From: Cystobacter fuscus | Lineage (GTDB): Bacteria; Myxococcota; Myxococcia; Myxococcales; Myxococcaceae | Length of the DNA: 64,000 nt | NCBI RefSeq assembly: GCF_002305875.1 | Contig: NZ_CP022098.1 | Span: 2,356,001-2,420,000 of the forward strand | Direction of reading: 5' to 3' | In this document: positions 1-9,687 of the stretch, one piece after another | Position numbering within the stretch: position 1 is the first letter of the stretch | How the letters are laid out: the number at the start of each line of letters is the position of its first letter | Program-made: the position numbers and the translations under genes | The notes under the pieces: model-generated | Databases searched by the model: none | The model's input: only the letters and a program-made list of their open reading frames with translations | Told to the model about the DNA's origin: nothing

Positions 1-1470
1 GCTCTTGAGGGTGATGTAGCCGCCGTGTGCCTCCACGATGCGCCGGGCGATGGCGAGCCCCAACCCACTGCCCTCGGTGCGGCGGGTGAGCAGGTTGTCC
101 ACCCGGTAGAAGCGCTCGAAGATGCGCCGGTGGTCCCTCCGGGCGATGCCCACGCCATGGTCCTCCACCGTCAGGTCCACCCACTTGCGCGCCGCCCGCA
201 CGGTGAGGTGGATGCGCTTGTCCTCCCGGCTGTACTTGTAGGCGTTCTGCAAGAGGTTGAGCAGGGCGCCGGAAATGGCGCTCCGGTCCACGTGCACCGG
301 CGTCGCCGTGTCGGGCATCTCCACGGACAGATGCACGTCTCCATCCAGGTGCTGGGCGCGGAAGGCGGACACGGCGGTGTCCACCACCTCGGACACGGGA
401 ATCGTCTCCGGGTGGTACTCCTTGCGGCCGCTCTCGATGCGCGACCAGTCCAGCACGCGCTCGATGAGCGTGCTCAAGCGCTCCGTCTCCTGGGTGAGCA
501 GCCGCAGCACCTCCTGCGTCTGCGCCTCGTCCCGGACGCGGCCGAGCGCGAGCGTCTCGATGAACATGCGGATGGAGGTGACGGGGGTGCGCAGCTCGTG
601 GCTCACCAGCGACACGAAGTCCGTCTTCATGCGCGACAGCCGGGCCTCGCGGTAGAGCACCCGGCCCGTGTAGACGACGCCGAAGGTGAGCGTGAGATAG
701 AAGAGCGCCAGCAATATCCCGTACACCAGCCGGTTGCGCGTGGAGGCCCGCGCCACGGGATCCTCCCCCGTGGGCACCACCCCCAGACGGAAGTCTTGCA
801 GGGGCAGGGGCAGGGTGCGCTCGGCGAGCACCTGGGGCCCGAGCGCGTTGGCGCGCGCCTGGGCCACCTCCGAGGCGAGCTTGCCCATGAGTCCCTCGCC
901 CACGGGCTCCTGACGGGCGAGCAGCACGAAGCGCACGGGCTCTCCCGAGGTCACCTGTGCCTCGGCGTGCTCGGCGAGCAGTGTCTCCACCGCTTCCTGC
1001 GAGACGCGCGCGCCGTACACCACCGGGCCGTCGCGCTCGGCGGCGATGAGCGTGGCGTGGCCTCCCACCATGAGCGAGAAGAGCGAGGTGCCCGGGGGGA
1101 AGTCCTTGGACGAGGACTCCACCGCCGTCAGGGCCGCGGCGAGTTCCTGATCGCTCGTGTGCACCTGCTTGCCCTCCAGTTGGAACGAGTCGCGGGTGGA
1201 CAGGCGGCGGCCATCGGCGTCCACCAGCCACATCTGGCCGTTGACCTGCTTGAAGCTCGCGGCACGCAGCACCGCGGGCAGCTCCTCCGCCAGCGCGCTC
1301 AGGGTGCCCTGCCACGTGGCCTGGAGCCGTTTCTCCACGGCGGCGCGCTCGTTGATGATGGCCACCACCCCGAAGCCGGACAGCCCGGCCGAGGGCAGCA
1401 CCACCAGGACGATGAGCAGCGCGAAGGTGCGCCGGAAACTGAGGATGATGGGAGGCGGGTGGGTGGCCAC
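1..1470 (-). CDS. membrane sensor histidine kinase, C-terminus cut by window edge
   Basis: Autophosphorylating sensor kinase of a two-component system, in the inner membrane. The visible 490 residues start at a GTG preceded by a GAGGAG ribosome site. They contain an N-terminal transmembrane helix (about 12-32), a long periplasmic sensor part, and a second helix (about 246-267) leading into the dimerisation domain. The phosphoacceptor H291 lies in SHELRTP, and the ATPase lobe shows the F-box region (FERFYRV) and G2 box (GSGLGLAIA). The last few residues and the stop lie before base 1. It follows an ABC exporter on the same strand with an 81-bp gap, so it may sense the exported product or the envelope, but no response regulator is visible here. 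Confidence 0.9.
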   Translation of the reverse strand, partial: MATHPPPIILSFRRTFALLIVLVVLPSAGLSGFGVVAIINERAAVEKRLQATWQGTLSALAEELPAVLRAASFKQVNGQMWLVDADGRRLSTRDSFQLEGKQVHTSDQELAAALTAVESSSKDFPPGTSLFSLMVGGHATLIAAERDGPVVYGARVSQEAVETLLAEHAEAQVTSGEPVRFVLLARQEPVGEGLMGKLASEVAQARANALGPQVLAERTLPLPLQDFRLGVVPTGEDPVARASTRNRLVYGILLALFYLTLTFGVVYTGRVLYREARLSRMKTDFVSLVSHELRTPVTSIRMFIETLALGRVRDEAQTQEVLRLLTQETERLSTLIERVLDWSRIESGRKEYHPETIPVSEVVDTAVSAFRAQHLDGDVHLSVEMPDTATPVHVDRSAISGALLNLLQNAYKYSREDKRIHLTVRAARKWVDLTVEDHGVGIARRDHRRIFERFYRVDNLLTRRTEGSGLGLAIARRIVEAHGGYITLKS

Positions 1471-1551
1471 GGCTCTCCTCTCTACCTCCCCCCGGGACGG
1501 GACGCTCGTGGGAGCCAGGGTGTGCGGCGGTGTCTCACCCCGCCGTGGGGT

Positions 1552-3777
1552 TCATGCGGCGCGGTCCGAGGAGTCGAGCTGGGCCTGGACGAGGGCGGTG
1601 TAGAGGCCGCCGCGGGCGAGCAGCTCGGCGTGGGTGCCCGCCTCCACGAGCTGGCCGCCGTCCATCACCAGGATGAGGTCCGCGTTCACCACGGTGCTCA
1701 GCCGGTGGGCGATGACGATGCGCGTGCAGCGCAGCCCCGCGAGTGCTTCCTGCACCTTGCGCTCGGTGATGGCGTCCAGCGCGCTGGTGGCTTCGTCGAG
1801 CAGCAGCACGGCGGGCTTGCGCACCAGGGCGCGCGCGAGCGAGAGGCGCTGGCGCTGGCCGCCGGAGAGCGCCGCGCCCCGGTCCACCATGGGCGTCTCG
1901 TAGCGCATGGGCATGGCCATGATGTCCTCGTGCACCTGCGCGGCCCGTGCGGCTTCCTCCACCGCCGCCAGTGGCACCTCGGGGTCGAGCATGGCGATGT
2001 TGGCGCGCACGCTGGCGCTGAAGAACGCCACGTCCTGCAGCACCACGCCCATCTGCGAGCGCACCGACTGCAGGTCCATGGAGGCCAGGTCCACGCCGTC
2101 GTAGAGCAGGCGTCCGGTGGTGGGGGGGTAGAGGCCGATGAGCAGGTTGGCCAGGGTGGACTTGCCCGCGCCGGAGCGGCCCACGATGGCCACGAACTGC
2201 CCGGGGGTGATGCGCACCGACAGGTCCTTGACCACCAGGGGGGCCATGGGGCCGTAGCGGAAGGACACGCCCTCCAGCGTGATGCCGCCGCGCAGCACGT
2301 GCGAGGCGCGCGACTGGGAGGCGCTCTGCTCCGGGGGGGCGTCGAGCACGTCGTCCAGCCGGGTGATGTAGCTGCCCAGCAGTTGCAACTGGTTGGCCGT
2401 CGCCACCAGGTTGGCCAGGGGTGAGAGCAATCCGGCGGCGAGCGCGTTGAGGCTCAGCATGGTGCCCAGGGTGGCGTCCCCCTCGAGCACCCGCCAGGTG
2501 CCCACGCACAACAACACCAGGGGCGAGGCCAGCCGCAGCGTGCCGTTGAGCGCGTCCACCCAGGCCGACAGGTGGCCGCGCTGCAGGCTCACGTTGAGCA
2601 CGCGCACCAGCAGGCTCGAGTAGTGCTGCACCGCCCGGTGCTCGGCGCCATAGGCCTTGAGCGACTGGATGCCGGTGAGCAGCTCCACCTGGTAGCTCTG
2701 GCTCTGCGCTTCCATCTCCAGGCCGCGCGCCATCAGCTCGCCCTGCAGCTTGCGCGAGAGCACGAAGATGAGCACCTGCGCGGTCGCCAGCCCCAGCACC
2801 AGCAGCCCGAGCGTGGGACTCGCGATGAAGATGACCACCAGGTAGATGAGCACCAGCGAGCCATCCAGGATGCCGGAGACGGCGGAGGAGGAGAGGATCT
2901 CGCGCACGGCGGCGTTGGTGTTCATGCGCGCGAGCAGGTCTCCCGAGGAGCGCACCTGGAAGAAGGCGTAGGAGAGGCTGACCAGGTGCTCGAGGAAGCC
3001 CAGCGACAGGCTGGAGTCGATGCGCGTGCGCAGCTCCACCAGCATGTGGCCGCGGATGAGCGAGGCCATCAGGTTGAAGACGGTGATGGCGGCCAGTCCC
3101 AGGCTCAACACGAGCAACAGGTGCTGATCTCCCCGCGGTACCACCCGGTCCACCACCAGCCCGGTGAGGGCCGGAATGGCCAGCGCGAAGAGCTGCAACA
3201 TGAACGAGACGACGAGGACGCGGGAGAGCGAGTCCGACTGCCGGAGGATCTCCTTCACGTAGCGCGACGTGCGCCGGGGGCCCTCCTTGCTCGTCTCGAA
3301 GTGGTCCCCGGGCTCGAGCAGCAGCGCGACGCCGGTGAAGGCCCGGAGGAACTCCTCCAAGGGGAGCCGCTGCCGGCCGATCGCCGGATCCACGATGTCC
3401 ACGCCGTGCTTGCTCAACCGCTCGAAGACGACGAAGTGGGAGAAGCGCCAGTGGAGGATGGCGCCGGTGGGCAGATACTCCAGCGAGTCGCCGTCCAGCG
3501 AGACGCCGCGGCCGCGCAGGCCGAAGCGGCGCGCGGCCTGGAGCAGTTGCAGGGCGGAGAGGCCATCGCGCTGCGGGCCCAGCAGGTCGCGCACCTCCTC
3601 CAGACGCATGGCGCGGCCATGGTAGTTGAGCACCATGGTGAGGCACGCCGCGCCGCACTCGGTGGCCGAGAGCTGCCGCACCACGGGCACGCGGCGCTCG
3701 CGCAGCCGCGCCTGCAACTCGCGCAGCGCCGGGAAGCGGTCGAGCAGGCCATTGGGCTTGGGTTCAGTCGGTGTCAT
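1552..3777 (-). CDS. peptidase-C39-containing ABC exporter (bacteriocin/NHLM type)
   Basis: A 741-aa inner-membrane exporter that should cleave a double-glycine-type leader and pump out the mature peptide. The N-terminal C39 cysteine peptidase has Q35, catalytic C41 (ECGAAC), H114 and D130. A six-helix transmembrane domain (about 180-450) follows, then an ATPase with Walker A 533-541 (GRSGAGKST), signature LSGGQ at 637-641, Walker B ending D661-E662 and switch H691. All catalytic residues are present. The start overlaps the end of the upstream HlyD-type adaptor gene by 14 bp, which indicates one operon. No precursor peptide with a GG leader is recognisable in the window, so the substrate may be encoded elsewhere. 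Confidence 0.93.
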   Translation of the reverse strand: MTPTEPKPNGLLDRFPALRELQARLRERRVPVVRQLSATECGAACLTMVLNYHGRAMRLEEVRDLLGPQRDGLSALQLLQAARRFGLRGRGVSLDGDSLEYLPTGAILHWRFSHFVVFERLSKHGVDIVDPAIGRQRLPLEEFLRAFTGVALLLEPGDHFETSKEGPRRTSRYVKEILRQSDSLSRVLVVSFMLQLFALAIPALTGLVVDRVVPRGDQHLLLVLSLGLAAITVFNLMASLIRGHMLVELRTRIDSSLSLGFLEHLVSLSYAFFQVRSSGDLLARMNTNAAVREILSSSAVSGILDGSLVLIYLVVIFIASPTLGLLVLGLATAQVLIFVLSRKLQGELMARGLEMEAQSQSYQVELLTGIQSLKAYGAEHRAVQHYSSLLVRVLNVSLQRGHLSAWVDALNGTLRLASPLVLLCVGTWRVLEGDATLGTMLSLNALAAGLLSPLANLVATANQLQLLGSYITRLDDVLDAPPEQSASQSRASHVLRGGITLEGVSFRYGPMAPLVVKDLSVRITPGQFVAIVGRSGAGKSTLANLLIGLYPPTTGRLLYDGVDLASMDLQSVRSQMGVVLQDVAFFSASVRANIAMLDPEVPLAAVEEAARAAQVHEDIMAMPMRYETPMVDRGAALSGGQRQRLSLARALVRKPAVLLLDEATSALDAITERKVQEALAGLRCTRIVIAHRLSTVVNADLILVMDGGQLVEAGTHAELLARGGLYTALVQAQLDSSDRAA

Positions 3778-4756
3778 CGCTCCACAGCACCTTGAGCCCG
3801 GGGACGAGCATCACCAGGATGCTCTCCGCGCGCAGCCGGGCCTCGGCCCGGGCCGTCATTCCATCCACGTAGTTGAAGATCTGCCCGTCCCGGCGGAAGG
3901 TCGACGCGGGCAGTCTCGCGCGCACCAGCACCTGGGGCCCGTTGAGGGGCAGCGCGTCGGCGATCTCCCGGCCCAGGTAGCGGCGCGTCTCGGCGGGGCC
4001 GATGATCTGGTCGCTCACGTAGTCGATGACCAGCTCGCGGTACTGGTACTGGAAGCCCTCCAGCTCCATCCGGAGCGACTTGCCGGGCCGCAGGAAGGGG
4101 CGGCTGCTGCCCGGCAACAGCACGACGAGCGAGGCGCGGGCGTCCTCGTCCAGGAGCGAGGCGACACTCTCGCCGGGCTGGACGTACTGGGCGGGCCGCA
4201 CCCGCAAGTCGTTGACCACGCCCGCGCGCGCGGCGCGGATGGTGCGCGCCTCCCGGCGGGCCTGGGCCTGCTCGCGCTCGGCGCGCAGGGTGGTGAGCAC
4301 CTGGCGCGCGGCCTGATCGCTCGGGTCACGCAGGACGCGGGCGAGCTGGAGCTCGAATTCGCGCTCGATGCGCTCCAGGGCCGTGCGCTCCTCCTGGGCC
4401 TGGAGCCGCACCAGCACCTGGCCGGCGGTGACGCGTTGTCCGGGCTCGACCTCCACGGAGGTGACCAGGCCGGCCACGTCCACGGTGACTTCCGTCTTGC
4501 CCTCCACGCGCACCACGGCGGGCCCGGAGGCGTACTCGTTGACGGTGCCCAGGGCGCAGAAGAGCAACCCCACCGTCACCACCATCAGTAGCATCCAGTA
4601 GGTCCACCGGGACCACTCCGGCGACAGGCGCAACAGCTCGCTGTCCACGCGGGTGTTGGCGTGCTCCTGGATGGCTTGTTGCCGGTAGATGCTCTCGGGC
4701 GCCGGAGGCGGCGCGGGCGTCGCCGGAGTGTCTTGTCCGGAGCTGCTCTCAGCCAC
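3764..4756 (-). CDS. HlyD-family membrane fusion (adaptor) protein
   Basis: A 330-aa periplasmic adaptor that would link the adjacent C39 ABC exporter to an outer-membrane channel. It has a cytoplasmic N-terminal tail rich in Pro and Ala, one transmembrane helix at about 52-70, then a biotinyl-lipoyl-like segment (VTSVEVEPGQRVTAGQVLVRL), a short charged helical hairpin (about 118-170) and a second lipoyl half (RAGVVNDLRVRPAQYV). This is the usual HlyD/NHLM-secretion architecture. Overlap with the exporter gene supports translational coupling. No outer-membrane factor gene lies in the cluster. Confidence 0.9.
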   Translation of the reverse strand: MAESSSGQDTPATPAPPPAPESIYRQQAIQEHANTRVDSELLRLSPEWSRWTYWMLLMVVTVGLLFCALGTVNEYASGPAVVRVEGKTEVTVDVAGLVTSVEVEPGQRVTAGQVLVRLQAQEERTALERIEREFELQLARVLRDPSDQAARQVLTTLRAEREQAQARREARTIRAARAGVVNDLRVRPAQYVQPGESVASLLDEDARASLVVLLPGSSRPFLRPGKSLRMELEGFQYQYRELVIDYVSDQIIGPAETRRYLGREIADALPLNGPQVLVRARLPASTFRRDGQIFNYVDGMTARAEARLRAESILVMLVPGLKVLWSDDTD

Positions 4757-4804
4757 GAGCGTGTCCTCTCTTCGCGCGGTCGCGCCCTGGCCTCATGCCG
4801 GACC

Positions 4805-5755
4805 TCATGGCGTCTCCGGCACGGCGAGCGCCGCGCGTTCACCCTGGGGGCGGAGCCGCACGCGCACCACGATGCCGGCGGGCACATCGGCTCCCGGGGG
4901 GACGTCCAGGCGGGCCAGGGCGATGATCATCCGCGATGCCGAATCCACCTCGGGGGAGACGTTCTCCACCTGGCCCGTGAGCGGGGGACCTTCCCGGGGG
5001 AGGCGGACCTGGATGGGAGCGCCCGGAACGATGCCGCGCAGTTCGTCCTCGGGGATGGCGAAGCGCACCCGCAGGCCGCCCGCGCCGAGCAGGCGCAGGA
5101 TGGGGCGCGAGGGCGACGCCTGGGCACCGGGGTCGAGATAGCGGTCGGCGATGACGCCATCGAAGGGGGCCTTGATGACGGCGTCCGAGATGCGCTGTTG
5201 GATCTGCTCCACGCGGGCGACCTGCTCCTGCACCTGGGCCTGGGCGGACTGGAGCCTGGCGGCGGCGCTCTTCTCCTGGAAGCCCGCGGCGGCGATCTCC
5301 TCTTCGGGCATGGCCTGGAGGCTGACCAGCTTCGGGTGGGCATAGCGCTGGGTGCGGTCGCGCGCCTCGCTCAAGGCCACCTGGGCCAGTTGCTCCTGGG
5401 CCCGGGCCGTCTGGAGGGCCGCCTGCGCGATGGCGAGTTCCTTGCGCAGGGGGTGGAGATCCAGCCGGACGAGGGGCGCTCCGACCTGGACGCGCGCGCC
5501 CACCTGCACCTCGATGGCCTCCACCTGCCCCTCGGTCCTGGAGACGATCTCCACGGAGGCACTCGGGATGATGACGCCCAGGAAGTCTCCTCCGGGTCCC
5601 ACCTCGGCCGCTCGCGGGAGGGCCCGAGCGGACCCGGACGTGGACGCGGGTGCCACCGCCTCCTGGCCCGGGCCGGTCATCGCGTGGCGCAAGGTCGCGG
5701 CTCCGCCCAGCAGCAGGGTAAGCAGCACCAGGCAGGCGAGGAGGGGGCGAGGCAT
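4805..5755 (-). CDS. efflux/secretion periplasmic adaptor subunit (RND/HlyD type)
   Basis: A 316-aa second adaptor. An N-terminal hydrophobic anchor or signal (about residues 4-21) is followed by a lipoyl half (GQVEAIEVQVGARVQVGAPL), a coiled-coil hairpin (about 105-190, with alternating Ala/Gln/Glu), and a matching lipoyl half (IKAPFDGVIADRYLDPGAQ). A beta-barrel part follows. It is encoded 48 bp upstream of the HlyD-type adaptor on the same strand, so the exporter seems to use two adaptors, or this one works with an unseen RND pump. The cognate pump is not in this window. Confidence 0.87.
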   Translation of the reverse strand: MPRPLLACLVLLTLLLGGAATLRHAMTGPGQEAVAPASTSGSARALPRAAEVGPGGDFLGVIIPSASVEIVSRTEGQVEAIEVQVGARVQVGAPLVRLDLHPLRKELAIAQAALQTARAQEQLAQVALSEARDRTQRYAHPKLVSLQAMPEEEIAAAGFQEKSAAARLQSAQAQVQEQVARVEQIQQRISDAVIKAPFDGVIADRYLDPGAQASPSRPILRLLGAGGLRVRFAIPEDELRGIVPGAPIQVRLPREGPPLTGQVENVSPEVDSASRMIIALARLDVPPGADVPAGIVVRVRLRPQGERAALAVPETP

Positions 5756-5851
5756 GGGCGCATCATAGCGTCCGGACGTGCTCTTCTGGATTTCAGGTGC
5801 GGCCCCAGCCGACCGGGCAACCGAGCGAGCCTCACCCGACCGCGACGTGGC

Positions 5852-6433
5852 TCAGGGCGTGCCCGCGTCCGGAGGGGACGCCTCGAGGGGGAGCGTGTCC
5901 GGAGTGGAGGCATCGGGGTGGGCGGCCGCGAGGCGCTCGGGGGTGGTGGCGAAGAGGGTGGCGCGGGCGATGTCGATCGCGCGCTCCTTGTCGGCTCCCA
6001 GCCAGGTGACGATGATGCCGCAGGGCGTATCGTCGTCCCAGGTGGACACCTGGAGCATGCCCGGCACGGGTTCCCGACGAGCCGCGGCCCGGCCCATGGC
6101 GGGGATCTCGGTGCCGCCCGCGCGCAGGGTGGGCGTCAAGAGGGCCTGGACGTCCTCGCCCTCGAAGTGCTTGCGGCAGTCGTAGGCGATGGAGAGGGTG
6201 ACGTCCTTCTGTTCCGCCGAGCGGAAGGTGCACAGCGGTCCGCAGGTGGGGCAGGGGCGTGACTGCTGGAGGGTGAAGCCGGGCAGGGTGTCGCGCACCT
6301 CGGGGGCGACGAGCCGCTCGCACGAGAGATCATTGGCGGGCGGCGGCGCGTCCGCCGGGCCCGCGTTGCGCGAGCGGCAGGCGCCCAGCGCCAGTGCCAG
6401 CACCACCACTCCCACGCCCCGGCCTGCCCTCAT
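5852..6433 (-). CDS. putative lipoprotein, function unknown
   Basis: A 193-aa protein starting at an ATG 7 bases after a strong GGAGGAA ribosome site. The first 19 residues are a lipoprotein signal peptide with lipobox LGAC (C19). The mature part contains a cysteine cluster (RPCPTCGPLC) and two further cysteines, suggesting disulphides in the periplasm or outer membrane. It ends in a Pro/Asp-rich tail. I do not recognise a family. It lies at the head of the exporter cluster, 96 bp before the first adaptor gene, and may be co-transcribed with it. Confidence 0.75.
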   Translation of the reverse strand: MRAGRGVGVVVLALALGACRSRNAGPADAPPPANDLSCERLVAPEVRDTLPGFTLQQSRPCPTCGPLCTFRSAEQKDVTLSIAYDCRKHFEGEDVQALLTPTLRAGGTEIPAMGRAAARREPVPGMLQVSTWDDDTPCGIIVTWLGADKERAIDIARATLFATTPERLAAAHPDASTPDTLPLEASPPDAGTP

Positions 6434-6635
6434 CCCGAAGTTCCTCCTGACCGGGTGCATACCCGGGGACGTGGCGAGGGTATAGATCGACCCGACCCCC
6501 TGCTGGCCATGGGGAAGTGAGGACCTGCCCGATGCAGGACGCTGGTGGCCCCGGATCCGGGAAAGCCCGTTTCCCGGAAGGGGGGCGGGTCCTCTAAGCT
6601 GCGCCTCCCCTTCATTCCCTGGGAGAAGCGACCCC

Positions 6636-7637
6636 ATGCGCGCCAGTGTCATTGGTTCCGGCTCTTTTGGTACGGCTCTCGCCAACGTGCTCGCGGTGAA
6701 CTGTGAGCAGGTGGGCCTGTGGGGGCGGGACGCCACGCTGGCCGAGTCCATCAACACCCGCCACGAGAACGCCACCTACCTGCCCGGCATCCCCATCTCC
6801 CCGCGGGTGCGGGCCACGACGCACCTGCCCGAGGCGCTGGAGGGCGCGGAGCTGGTGGTGCTCGCCACCCCGAGTCACGCCACGCGCCAGGTGATGGCCC
6901 AGGCGCTGCCGTCGCTGCCCCGGCACGTGCCCCTGGTGACGGTGGCGAAGGGAATCGAGAACGAGACGCTCCTCACGATGACGGAGCTCCTGGAGGACTG
7001 CCTGCCGGAGGAGTACCACCCCTACATCGCGGTGCTCTCGGGCCCGAGCTTCGCCAAGGAACTGGCCCAGCGCATGCCCACGGTGGTCACCATCGCGGCG
7101 CCCTGGGACAAGGTGGCCCTGCGCTGCCAGAAGGCGCTGCAGACGGAGACGTTCCGCTCCTACACCTCCAGCGACGTGGTGGGCGTGCAGTATGGCGGGG
7201 CGCTCAAGAACGTCATCGCCATCGCCGCGGGGATCGCGGATGGGCTGAGCATGGGGCACAACGCGCGCGCGGCCATCATCACCCGGGGCCTCGCGGAGAT
7301 CACCCGGCTGGCGGTGCGCAAGGGGGGCAATCCCCTGACGCTCTCGGGCCTGTCGGGCATGGGCGACCTGGTGCTCACGTGCACGGGCGAGCTGAGCCGC
7401 AACCGGCACGTGGGCATGGAGCTGGGCCGGGGCCGCTCGCTCCAGGAGATTCTGGGGGACATGAAGCAGGTGGCCGAGGGCGTGAAGACGGCCCGGAGCG
7501 CGAGGGACCTGGCGCGCAAGGTGGGGGTGGAGCTGCCCATCTGCGAGCAGGTGTATGCCATCGCCTACGAGGGCAAGAGCGCCCGGGCGGCGGTGGTGGA
7601 ACTGATGACGCGCCAGCCGAAGAACGAGCTGGTCTGA
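6636..7637 (+). CDS. gpsA: glycerol-3-phosphate dehydrogenase [NAD(P)+]
   Basis: Reduces dihydroxyacetone phosphate to sn-glycerol 3-phosphate for phospholipid synthesis; cytosolic. The 333 residues match the family's usual length. The N-terminal Rossmann loop GSGSFGTA, the lysines K105 (VTVAKGIE) and K191 (GALKN), and the C-terminal helical domain are all present. It is the first gene after a 200-bp gap and a strand switch, so a promoter should lie at about 6440-6635. A phosphodiesterase-like gene follows 10 bp downstream. Confidence 0.97.
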   Translation: MRASVIGSGSFGTALANVLAVNCEQVGLWGRDATLAESINTRHENATYLPGIPISPRVRATTHLPEALEGAELVVLATPSHATRQVMAQALPSLPRHVPLVTVAKGIENETLLTMTELLEDCLPEEYHPYIAVLSGPSFAKELAQRMPTVVTIAAPWDKVALRCQKALQTETFRSYTSSDVVGVQYGGALKNVIAIAAGIADGLSMGHNARAAIITRGLAEITRLAVRKGGNPLTLSGLSGMGDLVLTCTGELSRNRHVGMELGRGRSLQEILGDMKQVAEGVKTARSARDLARKVGVELPICEQVYAIAYEGKSARAAVVELMTRQPKNELV

Positions 7638-7647
7638 GGGGGTGGAC

Positions 7648-9687
7648 ATGAGTCGACGCGATGGGAAGAAGGGGTGGAAGGGAGTCCTCGTGCTCTCGGC
7701 GGTGGCGGGGGCTGTCACGGGGGGATGCAAGGGGCACGAGCCGCCCGCGCCGACGCCCGCCGCGCGTCACCGGATGATCGTCTTCGTCTGGGACGGGCTG
7801 CGGCCGGACTTCATCAATCCGGAGGACACGCCGAACGTGCATGCGTTGAGGACGCGGGGCGTGTGGTTCAACGACAACCACTCGACCTATCCGACCTTCA
7901 CGTTGATCAACGGCGCGACGTTCGCGACGGGCGCCTTTCCGGGGGCGACGGGCTTCAATGGCAACTTCGCCTATGCGCCGAGCGCCTCGGGGCAGAACGC
8001 GAGTGGGGTGGAGACGAACTTCCGCCGGCCCGTCGCGGTGGATGACTGGCGGCTCCTGGACAACCTGGCCGCCTACTACGAGCAGAGCTTCCACGAGCCC
8101 CTGCTCAACGCGAAGACGCTCTTCTCGTCGGCGCGGGCCGCGGGGCTGGTGACGGCGACCGTGGGCAAGAGCGGACCGGCGTATCTCCAGGACTCGTCGC
8201 GCGAGGGGCTCATCATCGACGAGAACACGGTCTGGCCGCTCGCGTCCGCGCAGGACATGCAGCAGCGCGGCTTCCCCCTGCCGGCGACCACGCCGGTCAT
8301 GTACCCGGCGGGCAGTCTCACCCTGGCGGCGGACAACGGCGCGCCGACCGGCACGAGCGCGTTCGTGTACTTCTCCGACGGCAAGACGCCCGATCCGTCC
8401 GATCGGGGGGGCGGCCGCAACATCACGCAGAACGCGAACCTGACGAAGTACTTCACGGACTACGTGCTTCCCGTGCACTCGCCGGACCTGGCGCTCATCT
8501 GGCTGCGCACGGTGGATGCCACGGAACACGACTACGGACCGGGCTCGCCCAACGCCCTGCTGGCCCTGCGCGCGCAGGACCAGTTCCTCGGCCGGATCCT
8601 CGCCCAGCTCGAGGCGCAGCAGCAGCTCGACTCGACGAACATCCTCATCGCCTCGGATCACTCGCACTCGACGGTGTCGGGGCCCCTGTCGCTGTTTCCC
8701 AAGCGGGCCGTCGTGGAGGATCCGGGGACGGGCAAGAACAAGGTGGGTGGGGTGAGCGACAGTGGCTATTCGGTGTCCGGCTTCGTGCGCAGCGCGGATC
8801 TGCTGACGCGCGCGGGCTTCCATGCGTATGACGGAGCGGGGTGCAACCTGTCGGCGGTGCTCGGCGGCATCCGCGCGGATGGCAGCCTCGTGTATCCGGT
8901 CCAGACGGACACGACGGGCGCGTTGTGCGGCACGCCGGGCACGCAGTACACGACGCCGGCCTACGCGGTGCCCCAGACCCTGCCGGAGGATGCCATCATC
9001 ATCGCCGCGCCGGGAGGCTCGGATCAGTTCTACATCCCGAGCCGGGATCCCGCGCTGGTGCGCCGGCTGGTGACCTTCCTGCAGAGTCGCGAGGAGTACG
9101 ACGCCATCTTCGTGGACTCGCGTTACGGGAGCATTCCGGGCACGTTCCCCGCCTCGGACGTGAACATCCAGAACGCTTCCGGGCGCAGTCCGGACGTGAC
9201 GGTGAGCTTCAGCTGGGATGACACCGCGGTGGTGGGCAGCAAGTCGGGCATCGAGTTCAGTTCGTATGCGCTGTACCGGGGCATGCACGGCAGCTTCAGT
9301 CCGACGGACGTGCACAACACGCTCGTCGCGGCGGGGCCGGACTTCAAGCAGGGCTACACGGACAGTCTGCCGAGCGGCAACGTGGACGTGGCGCCCACGG
9401 TGGCCCATCTGCTCGGGCTTCCGTTGCCCACGGCCCAGGGCCGCGTGCTGTACGAGGCGCTCACCACGGGCGGGGTGCCGGAGACGCGCTACACGAGCAC
9501 CCCGGTGGAGGTGAACACGTCCACCGTGAGCGGGCTGTCGTTCCAACTGCCGACGGATCCCTCGGGAGCGGCGCTCGACACCGCGCTCACGGGTGAGTAC
9601 TCGGCCACGCTGCACCTCAAGCGCCTCTCGGACGCGGACGGCAAGACGTACACCTACTTCGACTTCGCCCGGGTGACGCGGCGGTGA
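7648..9687 (+). CDS. type I phosphodiesterase/nucleotide pyrophosphatase-like lipoprotein
   Basis: A 679-aa exported member of the alkaline-phosphatase superfamily. I chose the ATG at 7648, which sits behind a GAGGGGGTGG ribosome site, over an upstream in-frame GTG. A lipoprotein signal ends at C27 (TGGC). The metal site is recognisable: FVWDGLRPDF near the start of the mature protein, a nucleophile Thr region (STYPTFTLINGA), VDATEHDYGPG, and ASDHSHS. This is the nucleotide pyrophosphatase/PglZ-like layout, so it should hydrolyse phosphodiesters or phosphoesters outside the cytoplasm; the substrate cannot be told. It is coupled to the next gene by a GTGA overlap. Confidence 0.85.
   Translation: MSRRDGKKGWKGVLVLSAVAGAVTGGCKGHEPPAPTPAARHRMIVFVWDGLRPDFINPEDTPNVHALRTRGVWFNDNHSTYPTFTLINGATFATGAFPGATGFNGNFAYAPSASGQNASGVETNFRRPVAVDDWRLLDNLAAYYEQSFHEPLLNAKTLFSSARAAGLVTATVGKSGPAYLQDSSREGLIIDENTVWPLASAQDMQQRGFPLPATTPVMYPAGSLTLAADNGAPTGTSAFVYFSDGKTPDPSDRGGGRNITQNANLTKYFTDYVLPVHSPDLALIWLRTVDATEHDYGPGSPNALLALRAQDQFLGRILAQLEAQQQLDSTNILIASDHSHSTVSGPLSLFPKRAVVEDPGTGKNKVGGVSDSGYSVSGFVRSADLLTRAGFHAYDGAGCNLSAVLGGIRADGSLVYPVQTDTTGALCGTPGTQYTTPAYAVPQTLPEDAIIIAAPGGSDQFYIPSRDPALVRRLVTFLQSREEYDAIFVDSRYGSIPGTFPASDVNIQNASGRSPDVTVSFSWDDTAVVGSKSGIEFSSYALYRGMHGSFSPTDVHNTLVAAGPDFKQGYTDSLPSGNVDVAPTVAHLLGLPLPTAQGRVLYEALTTGGVPETRYTSTPVEVNTSTVSGLSFQLPTDPSGAALDTALTGEYSATLHLKRLSDADGKTYTYFDFARVTRR

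Noticed and set aside
25-2424. Long open frame (799 codons) on the plus strand opposite the kinase and exporter genes
   Set aside because: His/Gly/Gln-rich composition typical of antisense frames in GC-rich DNA; the minus strand encodes well-conserved domains.
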